64,000 nt of DNA from Sulfurovum sp. UBA5198 (GTDB lineage Bacteria; Campylobacterota; Campylobacteria; Campylobacterales; Sulfurovaceae): contig DHVW01000003.1 in assembly GCA_002412865.1 (NCBI GenBank), positions 22,415 through 86,414 on the forward strand, given 5' to 3'. Below are positions 40,374 through 49,611 of the stretch, piece after piece. Positions within the stretch are counted from its first letter, which is position 1. Every line of letters begins with the position of its first letter. The position numbers and the translations under genes are program-made. Under the pieces are notes generated by a model. The model was not told where the DNA came from and searched no databases. It worked only from the letters and a program-made list of their open reading frames with translations.

Positions 40374-41711
40374 TTAATTGGTATGAAAAAGAGCCTTCAC
40401 GCCATCTTCGTCTATTAGCTCTTTTTCATATTTCACAACACCGATATTTTCGCTTTCATTAATATAAACTTCAAATATTGCATTATTTTTATTCATCTTC
40501 ATAATAGCATCTCTGTCATATTCATCAAGTGACAAATATACATTAGCTCTCATATTTGGATTTTGCATTCTTAAAACCCACAGAAACCAGCCAACACATG
40601 CTATTAACACAGTAATGGCTAGTGTGGCTCTATCGAACTCTTGCATCGCAACTCCACCGATTATCCCCCCTAGAAAAATACCAATATATGCAAATGTATT
40701 AGCTACTCCTAGAGCTTCTCCTTTTTGATGAATTGGTGCATATTTGCTTACAAAGCTTTGTAAAAGTGGTTCAAACATATTAAACCCGATAAAAAACAGT
40801 ACCACACCAACGATAAAAATCCACGGATTATGACTAAATCCCATTGCTGTAAAACCAATTGCTATTGCGATAATTGAGATTAAAAAAACAAGTTTACCTT
40901 TACCATATTTCTCTCCAAATACAGCTGCTGGACCCATGGCAAGTACACCAAATATAACGGCAGGCAAATAGACTTTCCAAAGATCCATTCTACTCCAGCC
41001 AAAACCACCGTCACTAAGAGACCCAGTCATCACAACAGGGATAAGGAAAAATGCAACCGTCATAATAGATGAGTGAAATAAAAATGTAATATACATCTGA
41101 ACTAAAGCCTTATCTTTGAAGACATCTTTTGTTTTTACTTTTATATTGTCATAGCTATGCGATATACGAGGAGGTTCAGGTACAAGAGTAAATAGTATAA
41201 CAATAGCTCCAACACTCAGCACCGCAGTAAGCCAAAAAAGTTTGTCAAATCCAAAAGCACCACCCATGATAGGAGCAACCATCAGTGCCACTGAAAAACT
41301 AATCGCAATAGTACCACCCATGATAGCCATAGCGTGAGCTCTTTGTTCTTCTTTGACTAGATCACTTATCATCGCACTTACAACTGCACCAATCGCTCCA
41401 GCTCCTTGTAAAAATCTACCAGCTATGAGAGTGTATATATCGTTGCTAATAGCACAGACTATCGAGCCTATGATGAATATAATCAAACCAAATAGAAGCG
41501 TTTTTTTGCGTCCTATGCGGTCGCTCATTATTCCAAATGGTACTTGAAAAAGTATTTGCGTTAGAGCGTAACTTCCCATCACTGCCCCCGCTAGAAACGG
41601 AGTTGCACCCTCCATTTGCAATGCATATATGGACAATATCGGTAGAACTACAAAAAGTCCAAAGAACCGTAGTCCTATTATGAGAGAGAGTGGGAAAACT
41701 TGTTTTAACAT
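40374..41711 (-). CDS. MFS transporter, YajR-like with C-terminal ferredoxin-like domain
   Basis: 445 residues. Twelve helices, with the MFS signature GIMSDRIGRKKTLLFGL between helices 2 and 3 and the antiporter-type motif GRFLQGAGAIGAVV in helix 5. After the last helix comes a 60-residue soluble end (YLSLDEYDRDAIMKM...NIGVVKYEKELID) like the small alpha/beta domain of YajR. Drug or metabolite efflux at the inner membrane. It lies 40 bases ahead of the ABC permease in the same direction and may be first in that operon. Divergent from rdgB. Confidence 0.85.
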   Translation of the reverse strand: MLKQVFPLSLIIGLRFFGLFVVLPILSIYALQMEGATPFLAGAVMGSYALTQILFQVPFGIMSDRIGRKKTLLFGLIIFIIGSIVCAISNDIYTLIAGRFLQGAGAIGAVVSAMISDLVKEEQRAHAMAIMGGTIAISFSVALMVAPIMGGAFGFDKLFWLTAVLSVGAIVILFTLVPEPPRISHSYDNIKVKTKDVFKDKALVQMYITFLFHSSIMTVAFFLIPVVMTGSLSDGGFGWSRMDLWKVYLPAVIFGVLAMGPAAVFGEKYGKGKLVFLISIIAIAIGFTAMGFSHNPWIFIVGVVLFFIGFNMFEPLLQSFVSKYAPIHQKGEALGVANTFAYIGIFLGGIIGGVAMQEFDRATLAITVLIACVGWFLWVLRMQNPNMRANVYLSLDEYDRDAIMKMNKNNAIFEVYINESENIGVVKYEKELIDEDGVKALFHTN

Positions 41712-41777
41712 TTCGTTACCTTAAATTGGATAGAATTAGTCCCATTATAATACCAAAAGATTAATAAAAGGTTATGC

Positions 41778-42374
41778 GTGAGTCAAATAGTACTAGCTAC
41801 ATCTAACAAGGGTAAGCTAAGAGAAATAAAAGAAGCTTTTGGAGATAAAATCATAGCATATAGTGAGCTTATGGAGCCTTTTGAAATAGTAGAGGATGGA
41901 GATACATTTGCTTTAAATGCCCTTATTAAGGCTAGAGCCATATATGAGTTACTTGATAAAAATAGTATTGTGATAGCTGATGATAGTGGCATCAGTGTTC
42001 CAATTTTAGGTGGAGAACCTGGTATTTATAGTGCTAGATATGCTAGAATTGATGCAACCGATGTAGAAAATATGGAGAAGCTAATAAGTCAACTGAAGCT
42101 AACAAATATCAAAAAAACTAAGGCATATTACACGGCTGCCATTGCTCTTGTGTGTTTGGAGGGTGAATTTGTGGTGCATGGGTGGATGTATGGAGATGTA
42201 GTAGATGAAGCAAAGGGGAACGGTGGCTTTGGATATGATCCTATATTTATCCCAGATGGATACAGTCAAACGCTAGGTGAATTACCAAATGAAATAAAAC
42301 AAGAGTTTTCACATAGAATGAAGGCACTTAGACTTATAAAACCAATTTTAGAGATGATAAAGGCAAAAAGATGA
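41778..42374 (+). CDS. rdgB: Non-canonical purine NTP pyrophosphatase (RdgB/HAM1)
   Basis: 198 residues from a GTG start. Substrate loop ATSNKGKLREIKEAF (7-21), VEDGDTFALNALIKA, catalytic DDSGI near 70, and GGFGYDPIFIP near 155 with SHRMKAL at the end. It removes ITP and XTP from the nucleotide pool. The last codons overlap the ciaB start by four bases, so the two are translationally coupled. Confidence 0.94.
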   Translation: MSQIVLATSNKGKLREIKEAFGDKIIAYSELMEPFEIVEDGDTFALNALIKARAIYELLDKNSIVIADDSGISVPILGGEPGIYSARYARIDATDVENMEKLISQLKLTNIKKTKAYYTAAIALVCLEGEFVVHGWMYGDVVDEAKGNGGFGYDPIFIPDGYSQTLGELPNEIKQEFSHRMKALRLIKPILEMIKAKR

Positions 42375-44197
42375 ATAAATTTAGAGAAGATATACAAGGC
42401 ATTTATGATGAATTGACCTCAAGACAAGCTACACTAAATGAGTATTTTAATCTTACCAAAGAACATCACATAGAAGCAGACATGGCAGTTGATGATTTTC
42501 TGGAGTTTATAGGTGTAGAGCGAACTAGCGATAGTGTTATGGCGGCACTTACTAGGATTGTTAATTTAAGAGAAGATGGGTTAGAACAAGTATTAGAAAA
42601 AATGGGTTTTGATAGTTCGGATATTATTGCAAAAAAAGAGCTAGCATACGAGTGGGTGGCTCATATGCATACGAGTCGTCATAGTGATTTGTTGGAGTGG
42701 ATAGATGAGACTGAACTGCTTACGCCTTTTTACCGTACTTTGTTGCGTGGAGTTCATGATATTGGTGTAGCTATGAGTGTATGGCAGAGTGAATGGACTG
42801 CACAGATTATTCATACAATAAACAGTGAACTTAGAGAAAAGTTTAACGATGATGACACAAAAGTATTTGAGTTTTTAAACTCCAATAAGCTACTTGATTG
42901 TGATGAGTGTGGAGTGACTAGTGATAGATGCTATTCGGTTTTAATTAAAAATGATAGTGGTCAACATGAGTCAAGAGCATATTGCAATGCATTTGTTGAT
43001 GAGGTTAATGGTGTATCGTATGAGTTAGGAGAGCTAATCGGTGAACTTGAAAAGTTAGAAGATAAAATTTATAACCAAAAGAGTGAATGGATAGCATATT
43101 TTAGATCAATAAATGAGGCACTTATTGAGATCGACACAAGTAAACTACTATCAAAATGGCAAGAGGTTGATAAAACATGGATGAGTATCACAACACCATT
43201 GCAGGTCGGTCATCCACTTGAGTATTACGAGGATCACTATCGCAAGGCAGTGGCCTTAGAGTGGGATATTCGCATAGTGAATCCAAAATTACAGCACGGC
43301 TCAACAACAAGAGAAAATATTATAGATTTCACTACCACATTAGCCAAAGAGATTGATGTGAATGCAATTGTAACTGCAAAAAGTAATTGTAAACAAGTAA
43401 ACAAAACACAGCTTTACATTGGTCAACCGATGTTGTATTACGCAGCTGAGTTTAATGGGCTTTTTTCTGCTCAAGTAGTACCCAACGATAAAGTAATATC
43501 TGATATTCATGGACATAAAATATTTGCTTATAGTGATTTTGTACTGGCTTCTAAGTTAGCTAAACCAACTATGAGACTTAGCGTGGAGATTATGGGCGAA
43601 GAGTTTGTGAAAAAGAGTAGGAATTTTGCTACAAATTCGCCAAGCTTATGGCATGAGGTTTATGATGTGTCTACAATCGGACATGAGTTTGGACACATAT
43701 TGTGGCTTGATGAGTCTACCGAGGGAGATATGAATAAAAGCGGTCAGTTTAAAAATATAGAAGAGTTCAAAGCTACTACTGGCGGACTAATGGCATATTT
43801 TCATAATGAAAAGGAAGAGCTTAGAGAGCATATTATAGATGATTTAGTGAGTCGTTCTGTTGGACTTATGGCATGGAGAGAAGTTGGCGAAGTTTTGCCT
43901 TATTATTGTGAGGGGATTATACATCTGAACATTTTATTTGCTTGTGGACTTATGGAGTTTGATAAAAAAATAGTGATAAATTATGATAAGTATGATGAAA
44001 TGAAAGAACTATATAAAAAAAGCTATAAAGATTTAGCAACACACTATATATCCAAAATAGATGCAAGTGAATATCTATCAAAATATGCCATAAAAGAAAA
44101 TGGAGTTTATTTACCAATAAATGACAATGTTAGAGAATTTGTAGAATTTTATTACGCTAGATATAAAGAGATTGGGCAAGATACAATTGTATTGTAA
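42371..44197 (+). CDS. ciaB: CiaB-family protein with HExxH metallopeptidase motif
   Basis: 608 residues, matching the roughly 610 of Campylobacter CiaB (invasion antigen B). All-helical N-terminal part, then a zinc motif GHEFGH near residues 437-442 followed by a downstream Glu in EEFKATTGG, the layout of M3/M32-like peptidases. In Campylobacter jejuni CiaB is described as a secreted invasion protein, yet the family is conserved in free-living relatives. A housekeeping peptidase role is therefore more plausible here. Coupled to rdgB by a four-base overlap. Family fairly sure, function unsettled. Confidence 0.78.
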   Translation: MNKFREDIQGIYDELTSRQATLNEYFNLTKEHHIEADMAVDDFLEFIGVERTSDSVMAALTRIVNLREDGLEQVLEKMGFDSSDIIAKKELAYEWVAHMHTSRHSDLLEWIDETELLTPFYRTLLRGVHDIGVAMSVWQSEWTAQIIHTINSELREKFNDDDTKVFEFLNSNKLLDCDECGVTSDRCYSVLIKNDSGQHESRAYCNAFVDEVNGVSYELGELIGELEKLEDKIYNQKSEWIAYFRSINEALIEIDTSKLLSKWQEVDKTWMSITTPLQVGHPLEYYEDHYRKAVALEWDIRIVNPKLQHGSTTRENIIDFTTTLAKEIDVNAIVTAKSNCKQVNKTQLYIGQPMLYYAAEFNGLFSAQVVPNDKVISDIHGHKIFAYSDFVLASKLAKPTMRLSVEIMGEEFVKKSRNFATNSPSLWHEVYDVSTIGHEFGHILWLDESTEGDMNKSGQFKNIEEFKATTGGLMAYFHNEKEELREHIIDDLVSRSVGLMAWREVGEVLPYYCEGIIHLNILFACGLMEFDKKIVINYDKYDEMKELYKKSYKDLATHYISKIDASEYLSKYAIKENGVYLPINDNVREFVEFYYARYKEIGQDTIVL

Positions 44198-44273
44198 TAA
44201 ATAATAATGGCAACAAACAATAAACTATTTTTATGATATAATTAATTTGAAAATTAAATTAAAGGAGTTATAT

Positions 44274-44762
44274 ATGTTTAGTATGATTAAAAACTTATTT
44301 ACAAAAGCAAAAGAGGTAGCGACTGAGGGAATCGAAGAGATTGAAATGGTTGCTGAAAAAGCACAAACACTTGCGCACGAGGGTCTAGATAAGGCAAAAG
44401 ATTTAGCATCGACTGGCATTGATGGTATTAGTGATGCAGCAGATAAGGTACAAGCATTAGCGAGCGAAGGACTAGATAAGGCAAAAGAATTAGCTTCTAG
44501 TGTTGGGATAGACAGCATGGATGATGTTGTGGCAAAAGCAAAAGAGTTAGCTTCTACTGGTATAGATAGTATTAGCCATGTTGCGGAAAAAGCACAAGCA
44601 TTAGCAGAAGAAGGGCTGGATAAAGCTAAAGAGCTAGTCTCAACTAGCAAAGATAGTATTGATAAAGTGGCAGAAAAAGCAGAAACAATTATTGACGATG
44701 GATTAGATAAAGCAAAAGAAACAATAGCGGCAGTAAAAGACACAGTTAGTAAAAAAGCTTAA
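44274..44762 (+). CDS. LEA-like amphipathic repeat protein
   Basis: 162 residues from the ATG at 44274, after an AAAGGAG site. After a short start the whole protein is built of about six imperfect 20-to-27-residue repeats of the type AEKAQALAEEGLDKAKEL and ASTGIDSISHV. Every unit has Ala/Lys/Glu with a regular hydrophobic stripe, predicting long amphipathic helices like LEA (group 3) or apolipoprotein-like proteins. There is no signal or membrane segment. It probably stabilises membranes or proteins during stress or desiccation; this is family-type inference. Paired with the next gene, which has a similar first half. Confidence 0.65.
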   Translation: MFSMIKNLFTKAKEVATEGIEEIEMVAEKAQTLAHEGLDKAKDLASTGIDGISDAADKVQALASEGLDKAKELASSVGIDSMDDVVAKAKELASTGIDSISHVAEKAQALAEEGLDKAKELVSTSKDSIDKVAEKAETIIDDGLDKAKETIAAVKDTVSKKA

Positions 44763-44774
44763 AACAAGGAGTGT

Positions 44775-45221
44775 ATGATGTCAGAAGAGATTGATAAAAT
44801 AAAAAAAGCAGCAACGCATGCAAAAGAAGAGATTAGTGAAACTATAGGTGATTTGGGTCAAAAAGCAAAACATGCAACCGAGTCAGCTAAAGAAGGTTTT
44901 GGACATTTCGCAGAGAGTGCATCTAGTGCAACTGCTAATATTTCAGAGTCAATATCTGACGCAACCTATAAAACAGTTAATTTCTTTGAGCCTATAACTC
45001 AAAAAGTTAGAGATATGGTTTTGGGACTAGGCGAAGTAATCGTTACAATTTTTGCTGTTGTTGGTATAGTGGCTGGAATTATAAATGGACTATCAGATAT
45101 GGCTACAATTGGATTTTTTGCTGGACTTAGTGGAATGTTCCAATCAATAGTATCAGTAGTAATGGGAGCTTTGGTTATATTTTTATTATTTGCAATTAAA
45201 GACTCTTTGGATAAAAAATAA
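44775..45221 (+). CDS. LEA-like N-terminal, two-helix membrane protein
   Basis: 148 residues. Residues 1-70 are an Ala/Lys/Glu-rich amphipathic region (KKAATHAKEEISETIGDL, then QKAKHATESAKEGFGHF) like the preceding protein. Residues 78-145 hold two membrane helices (LGEVIVTIFAVVGIVAGII and SIVSVVMGALVIFLLFAI). It starts 12 bases after its partner. The shared helix type and adjacency suggest it anchors or recruits the soluble partner at the membrane. No named family. Transcription probably ends at the hairpin after the stop. Confidence 0.6.
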   Translation: MMSEEIDKIKKAATHAKEEISETIGDLGQKAKHATESAKEGFGHFAESASSATANISESISDATYKTVNFFEPITQKVRDMVLGLGEVIVTIFAVVGIVAGIINGLSDMATIGFFAGLSGMFQSIVSVVMGALVIFLLFAIKDSLDKK

Positions 45222-45228
45222 TATCTAC

Positions 45229-45254
45229 TTTGCGTGGGGATTTGCTCCCGCAAA
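45229..45254. terminator. Possible hairpin terminator between convergent genes
   Basis: Stem TTTGCG(T)GGG / CCCGCAAA with one bulged base, between the two-helix protein gene and the convergent trpA. The T tract is weak on both strands, so strength is uncertain. Confidence 0.4.
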
Positions 45255-45273
45255 TTTAAAATAATCAGGTTAC

Positions 45274-46014
45274 TTATTCATTTATCTTCTCTTTTATTTC
45301 TCTAGCTATCGCACTTATTTTCTTAATTTTTTCATTATTACTTAGCGTTTCATCTAATAATACTTTTACAAACACTGAACCTGCAATTACACCATCTACT
45401 CCTATGACCTTTTCTTTGGCCGTGTGTGTATCAACGCCAAATCCTACAAATATTGGAGTAGAGGTGATAGCTCTAGTTTTGGCAATAATTTCATCAAGTG
45501 ATTCTGCTTCGCCACTTCCAGTGATACCAGCATATGCTACAAGGTAGATAAATTTTTGTGCATTTTGTGCTATCATTGATATTCGCTCATCCGTATCTGT
45601 GGGTGCAAGAAAATCTATAAGTGTCATATTTTTTTCACGCATAATTTTTTGATAAGCAACTGCCTCTTCAAAAGGCAAATCTGGAATTATAAAACCACTA
45701 AGATTAGCTTTTCTAGCTTCATTAGCCATAAGCTCAAACCCTTTGTGATAAAAGGAATTAAAATATCCCATCCACATAGTATCTATATGAGTAGAAATTT
45801 GTGATGATATTTCAAAGAGTTGTGAAATTTTAAATCCATTTTGCAAAGATAACAGGTTGGCTTTTTCGATGATTGGTCCATCAGCGACTGGATCAGAAAA
45901 TGGTACACCAAGTTCAAGTGTATCAGCTCCAGCGGTTGCTAGTGCATGTGCTACATCCACTGTGAAAGCAGTTGATGGGTATCCTGTTGTTATGTATGCT
46001 ACTAATTTTTTCAA
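45274..46014 (-). CDS. trpA: Tryptophan synthase alpha subunit
   Basis: 246 residues (slightly shorter than the 268 of E. coli). Conserved ELGVPFSDPVADGP near 38-51 with the catalytic Asp, catalytic Glu in DTLELG, phosphate loop GFGVDT and VDGVIAGSVFV. It splits indole-3-glycerol phosphate to indole for the beta subunit. It is alone here; trpB is not adjacent, so the trp genes are scattered. Divergent from panB. Confidence 0.94.
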   Translation of the reverse strand: MKKLVAYITTGYPSTAFTVDVAHALATAGADTLELGVPFSDPVADGPIIEKANLLSLQNGFKISQLFEISSQISTHIDTMWMGYFNSFYHKGFELMANEARKANLSGFIIPDLPFEEAVAYQKIMREKNMTLIDFLAPTDTDERISMIAQNAQKFIYLVAYAGITGSGEAESLDEIIAKTRAITSTPIFVGFGVDTHTAKEKVIGVDGVIAGSVFVKVLLDETLSNNEKIKKISAIAREIKEKINE

Positions 46015-46091
46015 TTTTTCTCTTTTGTTTTTAATAATGTGATATTATACATTTTTTTGCTAAAATAGAGTCAAAATATCAAGGTGTTGTT

Positions 46092-46883
46092 TTGGATAAA
46101 AAAGTCACTATTAAAACATTGCAAGCCATGAGGGGTAATCAAAAGATTGTAATGATTACGGCTTATGATGCTCTTTTTGCTTCGTTGTTTGACAATTATG
46201 TCGATGTTATACTCATAGGAGATAGTCTAAATATGAGTTTTGCAGGTAGAAGCGATACGCTAAGTGCAACAATGGATCAGATGATATATCATACAAAAGC
46301 TGTTGGTATGGGTGCTAAAAAAAGCTTTTTGCTTTTTGATATGCCATTTGGTAGCTATACAAACAATGATATTGCTTTGCAAAATGCAGTCAGAGCTTAT
46401 CGCGAAACCAAAGCTGATGCAATTAAAATCGAAGGTGGATTTGAGCGAGCCGAAATGGTTCGTCACTTGAGTGATAATGCTATTGCAGTTTTTGGACACA
46501 TAGGGTTGCTCCCACAAAGTGCTAGGGGCGAAGGTGGATATAGCATCAAGGGCAAAACAGAAACTGAAAAACAATCTATAATAGAAGATGCTTTGGCATT
46601 GCAGAGTGCAGGAGCGGTAGCACTTATTATAGAAGGAGTAAAATCAGAAGTAGCAGCAGCTGTTACCAAAGCGGTTAGCATACCAGTAATCGGAATTGGA
46701 GCAGGAAATGATGTGGACGGTCAAGTACTTGTTTGGAGTGACATGCTTGGATTTTTTGAAGAGTTTACGCCAAAATTTGTTAAAAAATATATAGATGGCA
46801 GTAAATTAGTAAGAAATGCTATAGAGGCTTATTCATCAGAGGTAAAATCTGGCGAATTTCCAAATGAAAAATTTAGATATTAG
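46092..46883 (+). CDS. panB: 3-methyl-2-oxobutanoate hydroxymethyltransferase
   Basis: 263 residues from a TTG start at 46092 (a TTG-start is needed to include KKVTIKTLQAMRGNQ). Conserved ITAYDALFASLFD, ILIGDSLNMSFAGR and GHIGLLPQSA (magnesium and ketopantoate site) and IEGVKSEVAAAVT. First committed step of pantothenate synthesis. Its 2-oxoisovalerate substrate comes from the ilvD pathway. Followed by the BON-like and ruvB genes. Confidence 0.94.
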   Translation: MDKKVTIKTLQAMRGNQKIVMITAYDALFASLFDNYVDVILIGDSLNMSFAGRSDTLSATMDQMIYHTKAVGMGAKKSFLLFDMPFGSYTNNDIALQNAVRAYRETKADAIKIEGGFERAEMVRHLSDNAIAVFGHIGLLPQSARGEGGYSIKGKTETEKQSIIEDALALQSAGAVALIIEGVKSEVAAAVTKAVSIPVIGIGAGNDVDGQVLVWSDMLGFFEEFTPKFVKKYIDGSKLVRNAIEAYSSEVKSGEFPNEKFRY

Positions 46884-46892
46884 GAGAATAGA

Positions 46893-47576
46893 ATGTTGAA
46901 AAAAATTATAATTGGTGGGTTGGTAATTATAGCTATCCTTGGAGCTATACTTATTTTTGAAACTATGAGAGATAGAGGTGAGCCTACAAGACCAGATAGC
47001 CTTATTAATAAAGATAGTACAATTTCAGAGACTACTGGATCTATATTTAGTGGATTTGATGACAATGATACCAACACCACTATTGAAGAAGCAGTTACAG
47101 TAATTGTACCAAGTGAAGAACCAAAAGAAGAACCTAGGGTTGCCCCTCAAAATGGCAGTGAGGCAACTGATAGCATAGATGACAACAATAATATATATTC
47201 TAATGATTATAGTAGTCAGCAAAATGGCAACAATGAACCAGCAGTGGAAGAAGAGTCAAAAGAGCCACAGAAAATAGACACAAGCCTAAAAGAATCATTA
47301 GGTGATATACAGTCAAAAGTTCAAAGAAAGATAAACAATAGTAGTTCACTAAGTGGTTCAAGTATAGAAGTTTCTACAAATGATAAGGGCATTGTGCTTA
47401 GCGGAACTGTTACAAGTGCAAAACAGAAAATTTTAGCAGGTAGCATTGCTAATTCAGCAAGCGAAAATGCTACTGTTGTAAATAGAATTACAGTTGTAGT
47501 TCCAAAGCCAGTAGAAACAGAAAAACCAAAAGATAGTGAAGCAGTGCCAGTTGCCTCGCCAGAAAAATCAATGTAA
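46893..47576 (+). CDS. Anchored periplasmic BON-like domain protein
   Basis: 227 residues: N-terminal membrane anchor (about 4-23), then an unstructured acidic linker (PSEEPKEEPRVAPQ, DNNNIYSNDYSSQQNGNN), then a BON-like domain (about 140-200: SLGDIQSKVQRKIN, IEVSTNDKGIVLSGTV, AENATVVNRITV-like). BON domains bind membranes or other outer envelope parts. The ATG of ruvB overlaps its stop. Conserved context in the phylum is unknown to me. Domain call moderate. Confidence 0.6.
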   Translation: MLKKIIIGGLVIIAILGAILIFETMRDRGEPTRPDSLINKDSTISETTGSIFSGFDDNDTNTTIEEAVTVIVPSEEPKEEPRVAPQNGSEATDSIDDNNNIYSNDYSSQQNGNNEPAVEEESKEPQKIDTSLKESLGDIQSKVQRKINNSSSLSGSSIEVSTNDKGIVLSGTVTSAKQKILAGSIANSASENATVVNRITVVVPKPVETEKPKDSEAVPVASPEKSM

Positions 47577-48580
47577 TGCAAAGAGTTGTTGAGATAGAGA
47601 AGTTTGATGGTGAGAGTAGTATCGAACTAACTCTCCGTCCAACATCATGGGGTGAGTATATTGGTCAAGAGAAAATAAAAAAAAATCTGCAAATCTTTAT
47701 AGAAGCTACTCAAAAACGAAACGAGGCACTTGACCATGTGCTTTTTTTCGGTCCCCCTGGACTAGGTAAAACAACAATCGCAAATATAATCGCTCTTGAA
47801 ATGCAAGCAAATATCAAAACAACCTCAGCTCCAATGATAGAAAAAGCAGGTGACTTAGCAGCGTTATTAACTAACATAGAAGAGGGCGATATACTCTTTA
47901 TAGACGAGATACATCGTATGAGTCCAGCTATTGAAGAGATACTCTATCCTGCCATGGAGGATTTTAGACTTGATATCATTATAGGTTCTGGACCTGCTGC
48001 ACAATCTGTTAAAATTGACTTACCTAGATTTACACTAATAGGTGCAACTACAAGAGCTGGTATGCTCTCAGCTCCACTTCGAGAGAGATTTGGTATGCAC
48101 TTTAGAATGCAGTTTTATGAGCCAAATGAGCTATCTATAATAGTTAGTCAAGCAGCCTTGAAACTAGACAAGCCAACTGGAGCAGAAGCCGCATTTGAAA
48201 TAGCCAGAAGAAGCAGAGGAACACCAAGAATAGCCTTAAGACTACTTAAAAGAGTGCGAGACTTTGCAGAAGTAGCAAATGAAGAGACTATAACACTTCA
48301 TACTGCAAAATATGCACTTGATGAGCTTGGTGTTAACCAGCTTGGATTTGATGAGCAAGATTTGAGGTTATTAGAGCTATTAGTGAGTGCAAAAGGCAAA
48401 CCAGTAGGCCTCGGCACAATGGGAGCTACACTAAGTGAAGATGAAGGCACAATAGAAGATGTTATAGAGCCATACTTAATAGCAAATGGCTACATAGAGC
48501 GAACGGCAAGAGGTCGTGTAGCAACACAAAAAAGCTATGAGCATTTTAGACTAGGCGGAGTACAAGGAGAGCTAATATGA
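47576..48580 (+). CDS. ruvB: Holliday junction branch migration helicase RuvB
   Basis: 334 residues, standard length. Walker A GPPGLGKTT (59-67), Walker B IDEIHRMSP, sensor TRAGMLSAPLRERFG, and the C-terminal winged helix with RTARGRVAT. AAA+ motor that moves Holliday junctions with RuvA. Its ATG overlaps the previous stop and its stop overlaps the next ATG by 4 bases, so three genes are translationally linked. Confidence 0.97.
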   Translation: MQRVVEIEKFDGESSIELTLRPTSWGEYIGQEKIKKNLQIFIEATQKRNEALDHVLFFGPPGLGKTTIANIIALEMQANIKTTSAPMIEKAGDLAALLTNIEEGDILFIDEIHRMSPAIEEILYPAMEDFRLDIIIGSGPAAQSVKIDLPRFTLIGATTRAGMLSAPLRERFGMHFRMQFYEPNELSIIVSQAALKLDKPTGAEAAFEIARRSRGTPRIALRLLKRVRDFAEVANEETITLHTAKYALDELGVNQLGFDEQDLRLLELLVSAKGKPVGLGTMGATLSEDEGTIEDVIEPYLIANGYIERTARGRVATQKSYEHFRLGGVQGELI

Positions 48581-49611
48581 ATAACGGTTTGGTTGTGATA
48601 TTGTTTATTATTCTTGCACTTTTAGGTGCTTATAGTATTTATCAGCCATTTTTGTTGGCGATTAGTGTTGCCATATTACTTACTATGGCGACTTATAATA
48701 TGACCGAAAAACTCAATATCTATTTTAAATCAAGAAGATTAGTTGCTCTACTGATTACTGCTTTGATGACCCTGCTTATCTTTGCACCACTAGCTTATAT
48801 CGCCACGGTTGGTGTTAGTTTCGCCTCTACGATTGATGCAAATACTATTTCAAATATTATAGCATCAATAGAGATTCAGGTTAAAAAATTTCCACAAGCT
48901 CATAATTGGTTTATACAAAATATCAGTAATGAAAAAATTGCATCTTTCGTGCAAAGCTATAGTTCCTATTTGGCTTCACTAGGAAAAGTTGGTTTAGCAT
49001 TTTTAACCAATTTCTTTTTTGTGCTTATCTTTTACTATTTTTTGAATTATTATGGAGATAGAGTTTTTGCCATACTAAGCTCATTAGTGCCACTCTCAAA
49101 AGTGAAAAGTGCAAAAATAGTCCATGAGATTTCATCTACTATGGAAATTGTTTTTTATTCTACTATTGTGACTGCGATATTTGAAGGCTTTTTATTTGGA
49201 GTTTTTGTAAGTTTTTTCGGCTTCGATGGACTGCTGTTTGGCATTATTTACGGCTTAGCTTCACTTATTCCTGTTGTGGGTGGCGTAATTGTGTGGGCTC
49301 CAATTAGCTTGTACTTATGGTCGAATGGTGATACACATGGAGCTATAGTAGTGGCTATATATTCGATAGTTGCCATAGCTATTATTGCTGATACATTCAT
49401 AAAACCATATATTATCAAAATCATCAAAAGAGATTTCCTGCATAGCACTGTAGAGATTAATGAGCTTGTGATATTTTTTGCTATATTTGCTGGTATGAGT
49501 AGTTATGGATTTTGGGGAATTATTATTGGACCTGCTATTACAGCTCTATTTATTGGTGTTGCTAAAGTCTATCTTGATTACAATTGTGAACACAAGGCAT
49601 CATGCCCGTAA
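48577..49611 (+). CDS. AI-2E family (PerM/YdiK-like) membrane protein
   Basis: 344 residues, about eight helices. The order of an N-terminal pair (FIILALLGAYSIYQPFLLAI), a soluble stretch (about 95-140) and the C-terminal conserved block (IYGLASLIPVVGGVIVWAP... GIIIGPAITALFIGVAKVY) is that of the AI-2E transporter superfamily. Members export quorum signals or act in ion exchange; the specific substrate here is unknown. The stop (49611) lies within the end of the convergent lgt gene (12 bases overlap). Confidence 0.85.
   Translation: MNNGLVVILFIILALLGAYSIYQPFLLAISVAILLTMATYNMTEKLNIYFKSRRLVALLITALMTLLIFAPLAYIATVGVSFASTIDANTISNIIASIEIQVKKFPQAHNWFIQNISNEKIASFVQSYSSYLASLGKVGLAFLTNFFFVLIFYYFLNYYGDRVFAILSSLVPLSKVKSAKIVHEISSTMEIVFYSTIVTAIFEGFLFGVFVSFFGFDGLLFGIIYGLASLIPVVGGVIVWAPISLYLWSNGDTHGAIVVAIYSIVAIAIIADTFIKPYIIKIIKRDFLHSTVEINELVIFFAIFAGMSSYGFWGIIIGPAITALFIGVAKVYLDYNCEHKASCP

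Noticed and set aside
44231..44743. 170-codon antisense frame over the LEA-like gene
   Set aside because: A mirror of the repetitive Ala/Lys codons of the real gene, which has a strong ribosome site on the plus strand.
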